Shown here: piece by piece, positions 6,586 through 15,502 of the stretch
Layout of the letters: each line of letters begins with the position of its first letter
How positions within the stretch are numbered: position 1 is the stretch's first letter
Assembly (NCBI RefSeq): GCF_020564355.1
Contig: NZ_JAJCRR010000005.1
Coordinates: 1-64,000 of the forward strand
DNA length: 64,000 nucleotides
Source of the DNA: Lachnospira pectinoschiza
GTDB lineage: Bacteria; Bacillota; Clostridia; Lachnospirales; Lachnospiraceae
Reading direction: 5' to 3'
Position numbers and translations under genes: made by a program
The notes under the pieces: model-generated
The model's database searches: none
The model's input: the letters and a program-made list of their open reading frames with translations, nothing else
What the model was told of the DNA's origin: nothing

Positions 6586-8646
6586 ATGTTTAATAAAAAT
6601 GACGGAACCAAAGCGTTTAAACCGGTTGGCAGACTGCGGGTATTTTTTGCGCTGCCGTTTTATATTGCTGTCCTGCTGATTGTGTTAAATATAGTTTTAT
6701 ATTTTATTGACTTTCCGGCGGCAACAGTCATGTCTGTATTTATGGTATTTTATATTGCCATTTATTTATATATGCAGCTGGCATTAAAACCGGGCATTAT
6801 GCACGATATTATCGCTTTTTCATCAAATTATTCACAGGTGCAGCGGCAGCTTTTATATGAGCTGAGTGTGCCATACTGCCTGTTAGATACCAATGGCAGA
6901 GTGATGTGGCTGAATAAGGCAATGTGTGCCTGCATTAATAAGAAGAAAGATTTCAAGAAAAACATATCAACGCTTTTTCCTGAAATTACTGCCAACATTT
7001 TCCCGACAGGAGAAGAGCCGAAGGAAGTACGCATTACGTATGAAGAGCGGGATTACTGTGTGGAAATGAAGCGGATTAGCGCCGATATGCTGTTACAGGA
7101 TGTCGGACTGGTGGAAAGTGACGATAAAGACTCGTTTATTGCACTGTATATGTTTGATGAAACCGATGTCAATATGTATCTTCAAAAGTTAAATGACGAA
7201 CAGTTTGTTGCAGGGCTGATTTATATTGACAATTATGAAGAAGCCTTAGAGAGTATTGATGATGTGCGCCGTTCGTTATTTATCGGTCTGATTGACAAGC
7301 GTGTCAACAAGTATTTTGCAACCGGAGCGGCAGTTGTGCGGAAACTGGAAAAGGATAAGTATCTGGCAGTTTTCCGGTATAAATATTTAGAAAAGCTGCT
7401 GGCGGATAAATTCAGCATTTTAGAGGATATTAAAAGTGTAAAAATCGGCAATGAGATGACACTGACTTTAAGTATCGGTATTGGAACGGGTGCAGACAAT
7501 TATGCGGGAAATTATGATCTGGCAAAAGCCGCAATGGATCTGGCACTGGGACGCGGCGGCGATCAGGCAGTGGTCAAAAAGGGCGACAAGATTTTATATT
7601 ACGGCGGTAAGAGCCAGCAGATGGAGAAAAATACCCGTGTAAAGGTGCGTGTAAAAGCGCATGCGTTAAGACAGATTTTAGATACAACGGACAATGTGCT
7701 TGTTATGGGACATAAGCTGGCGGATATTGATTCCTTTGGTTCGGCAATCGGTATTTATACCATCTGCCGCAAGCTCGGCAAAAATGTGCATATCGTCATC
7801 AACGAGGTTACAAGCAGTGTCAAACCGTTTATGAAACGTTTTATTGGCAAGGACGAATATCCGGAAGATTTATTCCTTTTAAAAGAGGAAGCACCGGAGT
7901 ATGTGGATGCGGCAACGGTGGTAATTGTGGTCGATGTCAATAAGCCGCAGCTTACGGAATGTCCGGAACTGCTTGATAAATGTAAAACCATCGTTGTATT
8001 TGACCATCACAGACAGTCCAGTGACCAGATTACGGGAGCGGTGCTGTCTTATGTAGACCCGTATGCCTCTTCCGCTTCTGAAATGATTACGGAAATGATT
8101 CAGTATGTGGACGATAACATTAAGATTAAGGCATTTGAAGCTGATGCATTGTATGCCGGTATCAATATTGATACGGATGGTTTTAATAGCAAGTCAGGAC
8201 CAAGAACATTTGAAGCGGCAGCATTTTTAAGACGGCATGGTGCGGATGTGACGCGTGTGCGTAAAATGCTCCGCAATGATATGGACGAGTATAAGGCGGT
8301 CGCACATGCGGTCAGCAGAGCGGAAGTATACCGTGATGCATTTGCAATTGCAATCTTTAATGGCGAAGGACTGGAAAGCCCGACAATCGGTGGTGCAAAA
8401 GCGGCAAACCAGCTTTTGGATATTTCGGGAATTAAAGCCTCATTTGTCATTACAGAATATAATGAAAAAATTTATATCAGTGCAAGGTCTATTGATGAGG
8501 TCAATGTCCAGCTTGTCATGGAAAAATTAGGCGGCGGCGGGCATATGAGCATTGCCGGAGCACAGCTGACAGGCTGTACCGTTAAAGAGGCGGTCGACAC
8601 CATCAAAGAAACACTGGATAATATGCTTTCGGAAGGAGAAATATAG
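6586..8646 (+). CDS. gdpP: Cyclic-di-AMP phosphodiesterase GdpP
   Basis: The 686-residue protein has the full GdpP architecture. Two membrane segments lie within residues 15-65. A PAS-like domain follows (about 90-150). A degenerate GGDEF domain (about 200-335) ends near [14 protein letters not shown]. The DHH domain includes [13 protein letters not shown], a DHHR motif and NIDTDGF, and the DHHA1 domain has [12 protein letters not shown]. The DHH/DHHA1 part hydrolyses c-di-AMP and so controls potassium and wall homeostasis. The GGDEF remnant does not make c-di-GMP in this family. GGAG lies upstream of the ATG. It is followed within 2 bases by rplI, as in many Firmicutes. Confidence 0.95.
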   Translation: MFNKNDGTKAFKPVGRLRVFFALPFYIAVLLIVLNIVLYFIDFPAATVMSVFMVFYIAIYLYMQLALKPGIMHDIIAFSSNYSQVQRQLLYELSVPYCLLDTNGRVMWLNKAMCACINKKKDFKKNISTLFPEITANIFPTGEEPKEVRITYEERDYCVEMKRISADMLLQDVGLVESDDKDSFIALYMFDETDVNMYLQKLNDEQFVAGLIYIDNYEEALESIDDVRRSLFIGLIDKRVNKYFATGAAVVRKLEKDKYLAVFRYKYLEKLLADKFSILEDIKSVKIGNEMTLTLSIGIGTGADNYAGNYDLAKAAMDLALGRGGDQAVVKKGDKILYYGGKSQQMEKNTRVKVRVKAHALRQILDTTDNVLVMGHKLADIDSFGSAIGIYTICRKLGKNVHIVINEVTSSVKPFMKRFIGKDEYPEDLFLLKEEAPEYVDAATVVIVVDVNKPQLTECPELLDKCKTIVVFDHHRQSSDQITGAVLSYVDPYASSASEMITEMIQYVDDNIKIKAFEADALYAGINIDTDGFNSKSGPRTFEAAAFLRRHGADVTRVRKMLRNDMDEYKAVAHAVSRAEVYRDAFAIAIFNGEGLESPTIGGAKAANQLLDISGIKASFVITEYNEKIYISARSIDEVNVQLVMEKLGGGGHMSIAGAQLTGCTVKEAVDTIKETLDNMLSEGEI

Positions 8647-8648
8647 AA

Positions 8649-9098
8649 ATGGAAGTTATTTTATTAGAAGATGTAAAGTCATTGGGTAAAAAAGGTCAGA
8701 TTGTAAAGATTAATGACGGCTATGCAAGAAATTTTGTGCTGCCAAAGAAGTTAGGTTTAGAGGCAACACCAAAGAATTTAAACGATTTAAGATTGCAGAA
8801 AGCAAGAGAAGCCAAAGAAGCAGCAGAAGAATTACAGGCAGCAAAGGAGCTGGCAGTAAAGGTAGAAGAAAAGCCTGTACGTCTGACTATGAAGACCGGT
8901 GAAGGCGGAAAGACATTTGGTACAATTTCTACAAAGGAAGTTGCTGCCGCTGCAAAAGAGCAGCTGGGTCTTGATATTGATAAGAAGAAAATGAAGCTGG
9001 ACGAGCCGATTAAGACACTGGGTAATCATATTATTACTGTAAAGCTTCACAAAGATGTTACAGCAAAACTCACTGTTTCAGTAGGGGAAAGTAAATAA
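8649..9098 (+). CDS. rplI: 50S ribosomal protein bL9
   Basis: This 149-residue protein starts [33 protein letters not shown]..., the bL9 N-terminal domain. A long connecting helix (residues about 41-75) and the C-terminal rRNA-binding domain follow. It is packed between gdpP (2-base gap) and dnaB, whose start overlaps its stop as TAATG, so expression is coupled. Confidence 0.97.
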   Translation: MEVILLEDVKSLGKKGQIVKINDGYARNFVLPKKLGLEATPKNLNDLRLQKAREAKEAAEELQAAKELAVKVEEKPVRLTMKTGEGGKTFGTISTKEVAAAAKEQLGLDIDKKKMKLDEPIKTLGNHIITVKLHKDVTAKLTVSVGESK

Positions 9099-10444
9099 TG
9101 GACGATATTGCAATCACCAGAATTATGCCAAACAGTCTGGAGGCGGAGCAGTCTGTGATTGGTTCAATGTTAATGGACAAGCAGGCGATTATCAGTGCTG
9201 GCGAAATTCTTTCAGCAGACGACTTTTATCACAGACAGTATGGAATTATGTTTCAGGCCATGGTTGATATGAACAATGCGGCAAAACCGGTGGATATTGT
9301 TACCTTGCAGGAAGCACTCAAGGAAAAGGATGTACCGCCTGAGGTTTACAGTCTTGAATTTATCAGGGAACTGCTGGCAGCCGTGCCGACATCTGCCAAT
9401 ATTCGGCATTATGCGACGATTGTAAAGGATAAGGCGATTTTAAGAAACATTATCCGGGTCAATGACAGTATTGCAACAGCGTGTTACGAGGGTAAGGAAA
9501 GTACAGAAGATATTCTTGCCGATACGGAGAAACGTATCTTTGAACTCGTAAAAAATAAAGGCGGACATGAATATATGCCGATTGATAAAGTTGTATTGGA
9601 AGCACTGGATAAGATTTCCATAGCTGCCAAAAACAGAGGTGCAGTTACCGGTGTGCCGACCGGATTTAAAGATCTGGACACGTATTTATCAGGCTTACAG
9701 CCGTCGGATTTTGTACTGGTTGCGGCGCGTCCGTCTATGGGTAAGACAGCATTTGTCTTAAATGTGGCGGAAAATGTGGCGATTAAGCAGGGCATTACAA
9801 CAGCCGTATTCAGTCTGGAAATGTCCAATGTACAGCTTGTTAACCGTATGCTCAGTCTGGAATCGACCGTTGATGCGGATAAAATCCGTAAAGGCCGTCT
9901 GGATTCCAATGACTGGGGTAAGCTCATTGAAGGCGCCGACAGCATTGCAAAATCGCAGCTGATTATTGACGATACGCCGGGTATTTCGATTGCGGAGCTG
10001 CGCTCAAAGTGCAGAAAGTACAAAATGGAAAATAATCTCGGACTGGTAATTATCGATTACTTACAGTTAATGAGCGGAAACGGAAAGACGGATTCCAGAC
10101 AGCAGGAAATTTCGGATATTTCCCGTTCATTAAAGGCACTTGCAAGAGAACTCGATGTGCCGGTGGTAACGCTTTCACAGCTCAGCCGTGCGGTAGAACA
10201 AAGACCCGACCATCGTCCGATGCTTTCGGATCTGCGTGAATCGGGTGCAATTGAGCAGGATGCCGACGTTGTTATGTTTTTATACCGTGATGATTATTAC
10301 AATAAGGATACAGACATTAAAGGCATTGCGGAAATTATTATTGCAAAACAGAGAAACGGTCCGATTGGTACGGTAAAAATGGCGTGGATACCGGAACAGA
10401 CCCGTTTTGCGGATTTACTCACAAAAGAACAGATTCCACACTGA
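9098..10444 (+). CDS. dnaB: Replicative DNA helicase DnaB (DnaC of B. subtilis)
   Basis: The 448-residue protein has the helicase N-terminal domain (MPNSLEAEQSVIGSML...), a linker, and the RecA-like ATPase with Walker A ARPSMGKTAF (residues about 207-216), Walker B LVIIDYLQLM, and the conserved QEISDISRSLKALARELDVPV and DLRESGAIEQDAD segments. It unwinds DNA ahead of the replication fork as a hexamer. There is no intein. The start overlaps the rplI stop by one base. The loader genes for this helicase (dnaI and a dnaD-like gene) are also in this window, at about 36.5-38.6 kb. Confidence 0.97.
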   Translation: MDDIAITRIMPNSLEAEQSVIGSMLMDKQAIISAGEILSADDFYHRQYGIMFQAMVDMNNAAKPVDIVTLQEALKEKDVPPEVYSLEFIRELLAAVPTSANIRHYATIVKDKAILRNIIRVNDSIATACYEGKESTEDILADTEKRIFELVKNKGGHEYMPIDKVVLEALDKISIAAKNRGAVTGVPTGFKDLDTYLSGLQPSDFVLVAARPSMGKTAFVLNVAENVAIKQGITTAVFSLEMSNVQLVNRMLSLESTVDADKIRKGRLDSNDWGKLIEGADSIAKSQLIIDDTPGISIAELRSKCRKYKMENNLGLVIIDYLQLMSGNGKTDSRQQEISDISRSLKALARELDVPVVTLSQLSRAVEQRPDHRPMLSDLRESGAIEQDADVVMFLYRDDYYNKDTDIKGIAEIIIAKQRNGPIGTVKMAWIPEQTRFADLLTKEQIPH

Positions 10445-10466
10445 TGAAAGAAATATTTTTAATATC

Positions 10467-10516
10467 AAAAAAGAACCGGAAACAAGGAATATCCTTTATT
10501 TCCGGTTCTTTTTTTG
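10467..10516. terminator. Bidirectional terminator between dnaB and the ferredoxin gene
   Basis: AAGAACCGGAAA (10471-10482) pairs with TTTCCGGTTCTT (10499-10510), with an inner AAGGA/TCCTT hairpin. A runs precede it and T runs follow it, so it can serve both converging genes. Confidence 0.92.
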
Positions 10517-10553
10517 TGTCTTGAAACACGTTTAATGAATAGTTGTATGTAGT

Positions 10554-10724
10554 CTACTGTGGGTTTGGAGCGCCTACAGGACAGACACCGGCACAAGCGC
10601 CGCAGTCTACACATACATCAGCATTGATTTCCATATGAGAAGCGCCTTCAGAGATAGCTTCTACAGGACATCCAGCTGCACAAGCACCACAATTGATGCA
10701 GTCATCGTTAATTACATATGCCAT
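10554..10724 (-). CDS. 2[4Fe-4S] ferredoxin
   Basis: A 56-residue protein, MAYVINDDCINCGACAAGCP..., with two CxxCxxCxxxCP clusters (CINCGACAAGCP at residues 9-20 and CVDCGACAGVCP at 38-49). It is a clostridial-type electron carrier; partners would include hydrogenase, PFOR and Rnf (family knowledge). On the minus strand AAGGAGG precedes the ATG by 8 bases, and a strong promoter lies upstream. It is short enough to be missed by length-filtered gene calling. Confidence 0.96.
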   Translation of the reverse strand: MAYVINDDCINCGACAAGCPVEAISEGASHMEINADVCVDCGACAGVCPVGAPNPQ

Positions 10725-10754
10725 GATTCAATCCTCCTTAGATTTTGTTAGTTC

Positions 10755-10783
10755 ATTATACGATATTTACAGTTAAAATTCAA
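10755..10783 (-). promoter_or_regulatory. Promoter of the ferredoxin gene
   Basis: On the minus strand: TTGAAT (plus-strand ATTCAA at 10778-10783), 17-bp spacer, perfect TATAAT (plus-strand ATTATA at 10755-10760). Confidence 0.82.
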
Positions 10784-10860
10784 CTATCGGATAATAGTTT
10801 CTTTGTTAAGAGTATAAAAAAATGCAACATCTTTATAAAAAATGGTGTGTTTGCGGAAAG

Positions 10861-10887
10861 CAATTTGTTTCTGAACGAAACAAATTG
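10861..10887. repeat. Stem-loop of the TTTG(C/T)TT palindrome family, upstream of csrA
   Basis: CAATTTGTTT pairs with AAACAAATTG around a CTGAACG-type loop. It resembles the stem-loops that open the 104-nt units at 60325 and 60610 (TTTGCTT...AAGCAAA), with matching changes on both arms. A similar TAATGA string follows it. Nothing else coding is seen between 10784 and 10991. The rest holds small hairpins around GAGGT/ACCTC and GTGAGC/GCTCAC. Confidence 0.55.
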
Positions 10888-10991
10888 ACATAATGATAAA
10901 AACAAGGAGGTAAAAACCTCTGCTCCTGCTTAGGACAGAATGTGAGCAAGCTCACATGGCATTTTTCCTTCGGAAAAACAAGGAGGTTTGT

Positions 10992-11270
10992 ATGTTAAAG
11001 CTTACGTTAAGACCGGGTGAGTTTATTGATATCGGTGAGAATATCCGTGTGATTTTTTCAGGCGGTTCGGCAAATAACATTCATTTGCGGGTTGATGCAC
11101 CCAAAGAAGTCAATATAGCAAGAAGCTCAGCCGGAAAGAAAAAGGAACAGCCGGAACAGAGTGCTCGGACATATTACAGGAAAAAAGGTATATCCGAAGA
11201 AGCACAGCGTGAGATTGTCAGCATTTTAATGCGCGAAAAGAAGCGCAACGCGGTAAATGAAAAGCCGTGA
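10992..11270 (+). CDS. csrA: CsrA family RNA-binding translational regulator with C-terminal extension
   Basis: Residues 1-46 match the CsrA fold: MLKLTLRPGEFIDIGENIRV, then HLRVDAPKEVNIAR, where the family has RLGVDAPKEVxVxR. CsrA dimers bind GGA motifs in mRNA leaders and block or stabilise translation. AAGGAGG at 10980-10986 sets the start at 10992, not the upstream in-frame ATG. The protein is 92 residues against a usual 60-75, with a basic tail (YYRKKGISEEAQREIV...) that I do not recognise. No flagellar gene or fliW is nearby, unlike most clostridial csrA. The stop overlaps the next, broken, gene. Confidence 0.85.
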   Translation: MLKLTLRPGEFIDIGENIRVIFSGGSANNIHLRVDAPKEVNIARSSAGKKKEQPEQSARTYYRKKGISEEAQREIVSILMREKKRNAVNEKP

Positions 11271-11763
11271 CGGCAGGACAGTGTTACGGCAGAATTATGA
11301 AGCAATGTATGCAACGGAGTATACAAAGCACAAAAATCTGCATTTAACGAATGAGAAGCTTATGGGGAAGACTGCAATAGAAAAAGCAGGGGATTTGATA
11401 CACATTATTTTACTGGGACTTGCAAAAAACTTACCACCCTATACAGAGGAAAATAAACTGCACAGGCTGTTGGGTGCATTATTTACAAATGAGTTGACGG
11501 CAGATGAGAAAATCAGTATCATAGAATCAGAATATAACATTGAAGCGAAAAATGAATTGCGAAAGGATGTGAGGAAAGTGAGCGGATTAGGAGAAAGCCT
11601 TGTGGAAAGTGCGGCAGAAGAAGCATGGGAAGAAGCATGGGAATAGAGCAAAATTAAGTTTATCATCAATATGAACGAAAAAGGCTACACAATAGAGCAG
11701 ATAGCCGACGTTACGGAAAAGAGCAGGGAAGAAGTCGAGGCAGTACTGGAAAAAGAGAAATAA
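11257..11763 (+). pseudogene. Rpn-type PD-(D/E)XK nuclease/transposase remnant, broken by an in-frame TAG
   Basis: Frame 11257-11643 encodes about 129 residues ending in EEAWEEAWE, then TAG at 11644. The same frame continues without interruption to TAA at 11761, giving KFIINMNEKGYTIEQIADVT and a Glu/Lys-rich end. The FTNELTADEKISIIESEYNI segment, the acidic E-rich turn and the final GYTIEQIADVT helix are typical of the C-terminal third of Rpn-family proteins. The N-terminal nuclease domain is absent and the first 60 residues are not recognised. It is therefore both truncated and carries a nonsense codon. It starts inside the end of csrA. Confidence 0.72.
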
Positions 11764-11798
11764 TGTGCGGCGGCTTTAAGCAGAGATTCAATGAATAC

Positions 11799-11827
11799 TT
11801 GACATTTTAATGGGGCAAGCTTATAGT
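11799..11827 (+). promoter_or_regulatory. Promoter of the DUF1858 gene
   Basis: Perfect TTGACA at 11799-11804, 17-bp spacer, TATAGT at 11822-11827. Confidence 0.85.
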
Positions 11828-11860
11828 AGAATCACTACGATAAACAGGAGGAACATATTT

Positions 11861-12067
11861 ATGACAAGAATAACCAAGGATACAACAATTGGCGAAGCAA
11901 TTCAGTATGATGCAGGGATTGTTTCAATTCTTATGGGTGCAGGAATGCACTGTGTTGGATGTCCGTCATCAGCAGGTGAAACATTAGAAGAAGCTGCTAT
12001 GGTTCATGGTTTAGACTGTGATGAATTATTACAGGATATTCATGACTATCTTCAGTCAGTAGGTTAA
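11861..12067 (+). CDS. DUF1858 domain protein (hydrid-cluster-associated type)
   Basis: The 68-residue protein is the whole DUF1858 domain: ITKDTTIGEAIQYDAGIVSILMGAGMHCVGCP and GETLEEAAMVHGLD. The HCVGCP pair of cysteines (residues about 30-33) is the conserved feature; family members occur beside redox proteins and are thought to bind a metal or sense redox state, without a firm function. AGGAGG at 11846-11851 fixes the start at ATG 11861. A strong promoter and a terminator make it a single-gene unit. Confidence 0.9.
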   Translation: MTRITKDTTIGEAIQYDAGIVSILMGAGMHCVGCPSSAGETLEEAAMVHGLDCDELLQDIHDYLQSVG

Positions 12068-12081
12068 TTCATAAATAAAAT

Positions 12082-12127
12082 AAAAGCGGCGGGATTTACG
12101 TTTAATCGGTAAATTCCGCCGCTTTTT
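12082..12127. terminator. Bidirectional terminator between DUF1858 gene and mecA
   Basis: AAGCGGCGG plus GATTTAC pairs with GTAAAT plus CCGCCGCTT, with Ts after it and As before it. It serves the plus-strand gene and, in reverse, mecA. A small ATGCCG/CGGCAT hairpin lies just beyond, at about 12134-12152. Confidence 0.9.
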
Positions 12128-12167
12128 AGATGATATGCCGGGGGACGGCATACATTATATTTAAAAG

Positions 12168-13028
12168 CTAAAGTTTTGCCATAACCTGTATTGCACGGTT
12201 TTTTATAATGGAATCCATGTGTTCCGTGAAAAATAAAAGGCTGCTGTCCGGAAGATATTCTTTTTTGCCGTATTCGGAAAGAATGTTGCAGGTCTTGTTA
12301 AAGTCCACAGAAGAACAGCGGGTCTTTTCCAAAAATACATAGTAGCGCCCGTTGGTATGCTTAAATAAATGACTCTTGTCATTGTATACCGGAAGAACGG
12401 CTTTTGCGGCCTCACTGAAGGCATCCAGATTTTCAAAAGAAAAGCAGCGGATGACAGGGGCGTCTTTTTGTGTATCGGCAGACGATTCCGGTTTATTTGC
12501 CGCAGGTACGGGGACAGTTCCGGTGCCTTTTGAACCGGATGCCGAGCCTTTATTCAGATAATCATTTAATTTGCTGAAAATATTTAAAACGTCATCTTCA
12601 ATGGAATCCGCGTCTGTATCAGATTCATTTAACTCATCATTAGCAGATGGCAGTGCATGTGCTGCTGATGCATCAATTGTTTCCATGGAATCATAATCCT
12701 CATAGGGGTAATCATAATCCTCATAATCATCGTCCGGGTCGGACGGCGAAAATTTGGAAAAACGGGTATCCAGTTCTTCCGGATCGTCTACCTTTGTAAC
12801 AATTAAAACGATACAGTCAGCAGAAACAGGAATTGCTTCAATCATCAGAGGAATATCTTCCGCTTCAAAACCGAATTCATAGGAAGCCTGCTGCATCATA
12901 TCCTGAAAAAGCTTCTTTGCCTTTTCACTGCCGTAAGCCAGTTCACTGATTTTTAACTGCCGGGCTGCCAGGTCAGATTTATTCAGGGTGCAGCGTATTT
13001 GGTTTTCACTTAATTTTTCGATTTTCAT
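12168..13028 (-). CDS. mecA: Adaptor protein MecA
   Basis: The 286-residue protein starts MKIEKLSENQIRCTLNKSDL, the MecA N-terminal domain that captures substrates. A central acidic linker rich in Asp and Tyr is followed by the C-terminal ClpC-binding domain (FSFENLDAFSEAAKAV... YYVFLEKTRC). MecA delivers proteins such as competence regulators to the ClpCP protease. AGGAAG lies 7 bases upstream of the chosen ATG at 13028; an in-frame ATG six codons further up would overlap it. The linker is longer than in short MecA proteins. It has its own promoter and stands apart from the neighbouring kinase gene, which is transcribed divergently. Confidence 0.9.
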   Translation of the reverse strand: MKIEKLSENQIRCTLNKSDLAARQLKISELAYGSEKAKKLFQDMMQQASYEFGFEAEDIPLMIEAIPVSADCIVLIVTKVDDPEELDTRFSKFSPSDPDDDYEDYDYPYEDYDSMETIDASAAHALPSANDELNESDTDADSIEDDVLNIFSKLNDYLNKGSASGSKGTGTVPVPAANKPESSADTQKDAPVIRCFSFENLDAFSEAAKAVLPVYNDKSHLFKHTNGRYYVFLEKTRCSSVDFNKTCNILSEYGKKEYLPDSSLLFFTEHMDSIIKNRAIQVMAKL

Positions 13029-13061
13029 ATTATCACTTCCTATCACTATTGTCCTAAATTT

Positions 13062-13090
13062 ATAATACCCATTTTTAGTGGATATGTAAA
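13062..13090 (-). promoter_or_regulatory. Promoter of mecA
   Basis: Minus strand TTTACA (plus 13085-13090), 17-bp spacer, TATTAT (plus 13062-13067). Confidence 0.7.
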
Positions 13091-13186
13091 GGTTATATTG
13101 ATGAATATATTATAAGAAATTGTAAAAAAATAAAAATAAATAAAAGATAATTTTGAAAAAATTTTATCAAAAAAAGAAAAAATATA

Positions 13187-13215
13187 TTGCAAATTCAATA
13201 TTTTTATAGTATACT
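13187..13215 (+). promoter_or_regulatory. Promoter of the kinase gene
   Basis: TTGCAA at 13187-13192, 17-bp spacer, TATACT at 13210-13215. This matters for the kinase start: the TTG at 13187, the only start-type codon in the kinase frame before the domain, is part of this -35 box and cannot be in the transcript. Confidence 0.72.
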
Positions 13216-13271
13216 CTTTATTGAGCTAGTCAATGATAATTTTATATGCCGATATGGAAAGGAGTGGTCCT

Positions 13272-14638
13272 ATGGTAAATTAATCTCAGAAGCGTATGAT
13301 ATCATCAGTGTGCAGGCACAGACGCATCATTCAACGGTGTATCTTGTAAGGCATAAGAAGCTTGATGTACTGCGTACAGCAAAGTTCGTCAGAAAAGATA
13401 CCGGCGGATATATGCGAATCCTGCGGGAAGCTGATTTTCTAAAAATTCTCAGACATTCCGGAATCCCCTTAATATATGATATTGCTGAAGATAAAGATAG
13501 TATCTGCATAATTGAAGAATTTATATCTGGTAAATCTTTGACAGAATACGTGGCAGAACACAGAATGCTTACAGCTGCGCAGATAACAGACTTTGTGCTG
13601 CAGATATGTGACATACTGGAATATTTGCATAGTCAGGGCAGCAAAGGAATGGTTCATCTGGATTTGAAACCGGATAATATTCTGATTACAGATACAGGCA
13701 GTGTAAAACTCATCGATTTTGACAATGCAGTCAGGATGGGAGAAAGACATGCCACACATTACGGCAGTATCGGATTTGCGGCGCCGGAGCAGTACCACAG
13801 GCTGTATCAGGACTGCCGGGCAGATATTTATAGTCTGGGAATGTTAATTTTGTACATGGACAACGGACATGTACAATGTCACGCAGAATCTCTGCATCAT
13901 AAGAAGTTTTATCCCATTGTAAAAAAATGTATTCATCACAGTATATGGCAGCGTTACCGCAGCGTGAAACAGGTAAGGCAGGCGGTATACAGTTTACAGG
14001 CAGAAAATGAATTATCAGAGAACATAAAAGCTCAAAACATTTCTCTTTATGGCACAAAACACGGTGTCGGGACAACGCACATAGCACTTTGTCTGACGGC
14101 ATATCTTACCCGGAACGGTTTTCGCGCGGTTTATGTGCAGGAAGCAGATGAAGAAGATTTTATCTGCGAAATCCGTGAAAGCATCTTACAGACTGACGGA
14201 ACGTTCCGGTGTGGAACAATTGCAGTATGTCCGCAGTATCATGGTGCGGTACAGGCTGACCTGTATGGGTACGACTATATCGTAAGGGACTGCGGCACAA
14301 TTGCGGGGTTGTCAGCGCAGGCAGACATTAAAATTGTTGTGACAGACTTCGGATACCGCAGAAGGCTGGAGTATGAACGGCTTTTACAGTCAGATAAGGA
14401 CAGTCTGATTTTTGTGAATCATACAGACGGGAATGTTTTTTATAAAGAAATAGGCAGGCTTGAAATTAAACGGCAGTTTTACAGGATACCGTGTGTCTAT
14501 GACTGGAACAATGGCAGTAAATTATTAGACAGGGTATTTTTGGAAGCGTTGTCTGCAGTGATTTCTAAACCGTGCCGAAAGCAGGTGAAAGGTGGTGCAG
14601 GTGCTGGCCGGAAGTACATTATTTCAAAGAATAAGTAA
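13272..14638 (+). CDS. Ser/Thr protein kinase fused to a degenerate ParA/MinD-like domain; start codon one base out of frame
   Basis: The frame encodes a kinase N-lobe (YDIISVQAQ...VYLVRHKK), the catalytic loop HLDLKPDNIL (usually HRDLKPxN), KLIDFDNA at the DFG position and GFAAPEQ at the APE position. A second domain follows: ISLYGTKHGVGTTHIALCLTAYLTRNGFRAVYV, a ParA/MinD-like fold whose P-loop KGGVGKTT has become TKHGVGTTH, without the lysines. AAAGGAG at 13258-13264 stands 7 bases before ATG 13272, but that ATG reads ATG GTA AAT TAA. One extra G (ATGGGTAAA) would give the expected MGKLISEAYDI start. Without it no standard in-frame start exists until GTG 13310, inside the domain. Confidence 0.72.
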
Positions 14639-15251
14639 AAAAAGCACGGCAGTCCGTTGGGGTGCAAAAGCAGTATCACCCTGCGTTATTGCAGTTATGG
14701 GTATTGGCGGGAGTGTCGGAACGACACATCTTTGCATGATGCTTGCAAACAGCATGGCAAACGGGCTTAAGGTGCGGACCGCATTTGTTGAGTACGGCGT
14801 GCATGATACGGGCAGTGCCTGCCTGCATCTGGCACAAGAAACAAAAAGTCTTTCGGGTGACATTCACACATTTCAATATGCAGGAATTGATTTTTACCGG
14901 TGTATTTCGGAAGAAGAACTTATAAAAATTTCAGCAATGAAATATGAGGCAGTCATACTGGATATGAAATATGGCAGCAAAGAGGTGATGACGGAGTTTT
15001 TGCGCAGTGATTTAAAGATTGTCGTTGCCGGCATGAATTTATGGCAGGCAGGACGGCTGAAAGCATTTTTAAAAAATGAGAAACTGCCGTCATCGCACTG
15101 GCGCTGTGTCACACTGGGTTATGACAGGAAACTGGCAAAAAAGCTGGAAAAAGAATACGGCATCCGGGTTGGGCTGATTCCGGCAGAGCGAAATCCGTTT
15201 GAGTTATCACCGGACGGATTTTTGGAACTTGTAAAATTAACAGAGATGTAA
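14601..15251 (+). CDS. Degenerate ParA/TadZ-like ATPase
   Basis: The 216-residue protein opens with a basic segment and then AVMGIGGSVGTTHLCMMLANSMANG, a ParA/MinD fold in which both P-loop lysines of KGGxGKT are replaced (GIGGSVGTTH). YEAVILDMKYG sits at the Walker B place. It ends inside a fold of ParA length with no DNA-binding addition. CpaE/TadZ proteins of pilus systems are the known relatives with altered P-loops, so a polar-localisation or scaffold role is possible (inference). Its start overlaps the end of the kinase gene. GTG 14601 is best placed behind AAAGG (14588-14592); GTG 14592 and 14595 are alternatives. The paired kinase suggests a signalling module. Confidence 0.68.
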   Translation: MLAGSTLFQRISKKSTAVRWGAKAVSPCVIAVMGIGGSVGTTHLCMMLANSMANGLKVRTAFVEYGVHDTGSACLHLAQETKSLSGDIHTFQYAGIDFYRCISEEELIKISAMKYEAVILDMKYGSKEVMTEFLRSDLKIVVAGMNLWQAGRLKAFLKNEKLPSSHWRCVTLGYDRKLAKKLEKEYGIRVGLIPAERNPFELSPDGFLELVKLTEM

Positions 15252-15364
15252 AAAGAAACTACAGACATCATACGGTTTATTTACGGACACCGGATTTTAA
15301 ACCTATGAATATATATCACAAAATTACAAAAGTTTCTGTATGAATCCCCCTTTGTGCAGAAAAA

Positions 15365-15402
15365 AGGCAGGGAATGGACAAAGAAAGAACATTCCCTGCC
15401 TA
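15365..15402. terminator. Hairpin between the ParA-like and GH18 genes
   Basis: AGGCAGGGAATG pairs with CATTCCCTGCCT around a 13-nt loop. The T tract is better on the minus strand; on the plus strand only ATTTGG follows. It probably ends the upstream transcript, with reduced certainty. The rest of 15252-15409 shows nothing coding. Confidence 0.6.
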
Positions 15403-15409
15403 TTTGGTA

Positions 15410-15438
15410 TTGAGAAAAGCCAAAATCTCGTTTATAAT
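15410..15438 (+). promoter_or_regulatory. Promoter of the GH18 gene
   Basis: TTGAGA at 15410-15415, 17-bp spacer, perfect TATAAT at 15433-15438. Confidence 0.8.
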
Positions 15439-15502
15439 TGTCGTACAGTTTTAGTGTACAGGAAAACAGGAGCGCCGTAAGGCAGGGTTAAAGGAGAAAA
15501 TC

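Noticed and set aside
13187..13271. TTG 13187 as the start of the kinase gene
   Set aside because: The TTG is the -35 box of a good promoter (TTGCAA, 17 bp, TATACT), has no ribosome binding site before it, and adds 28 unrelated residues.
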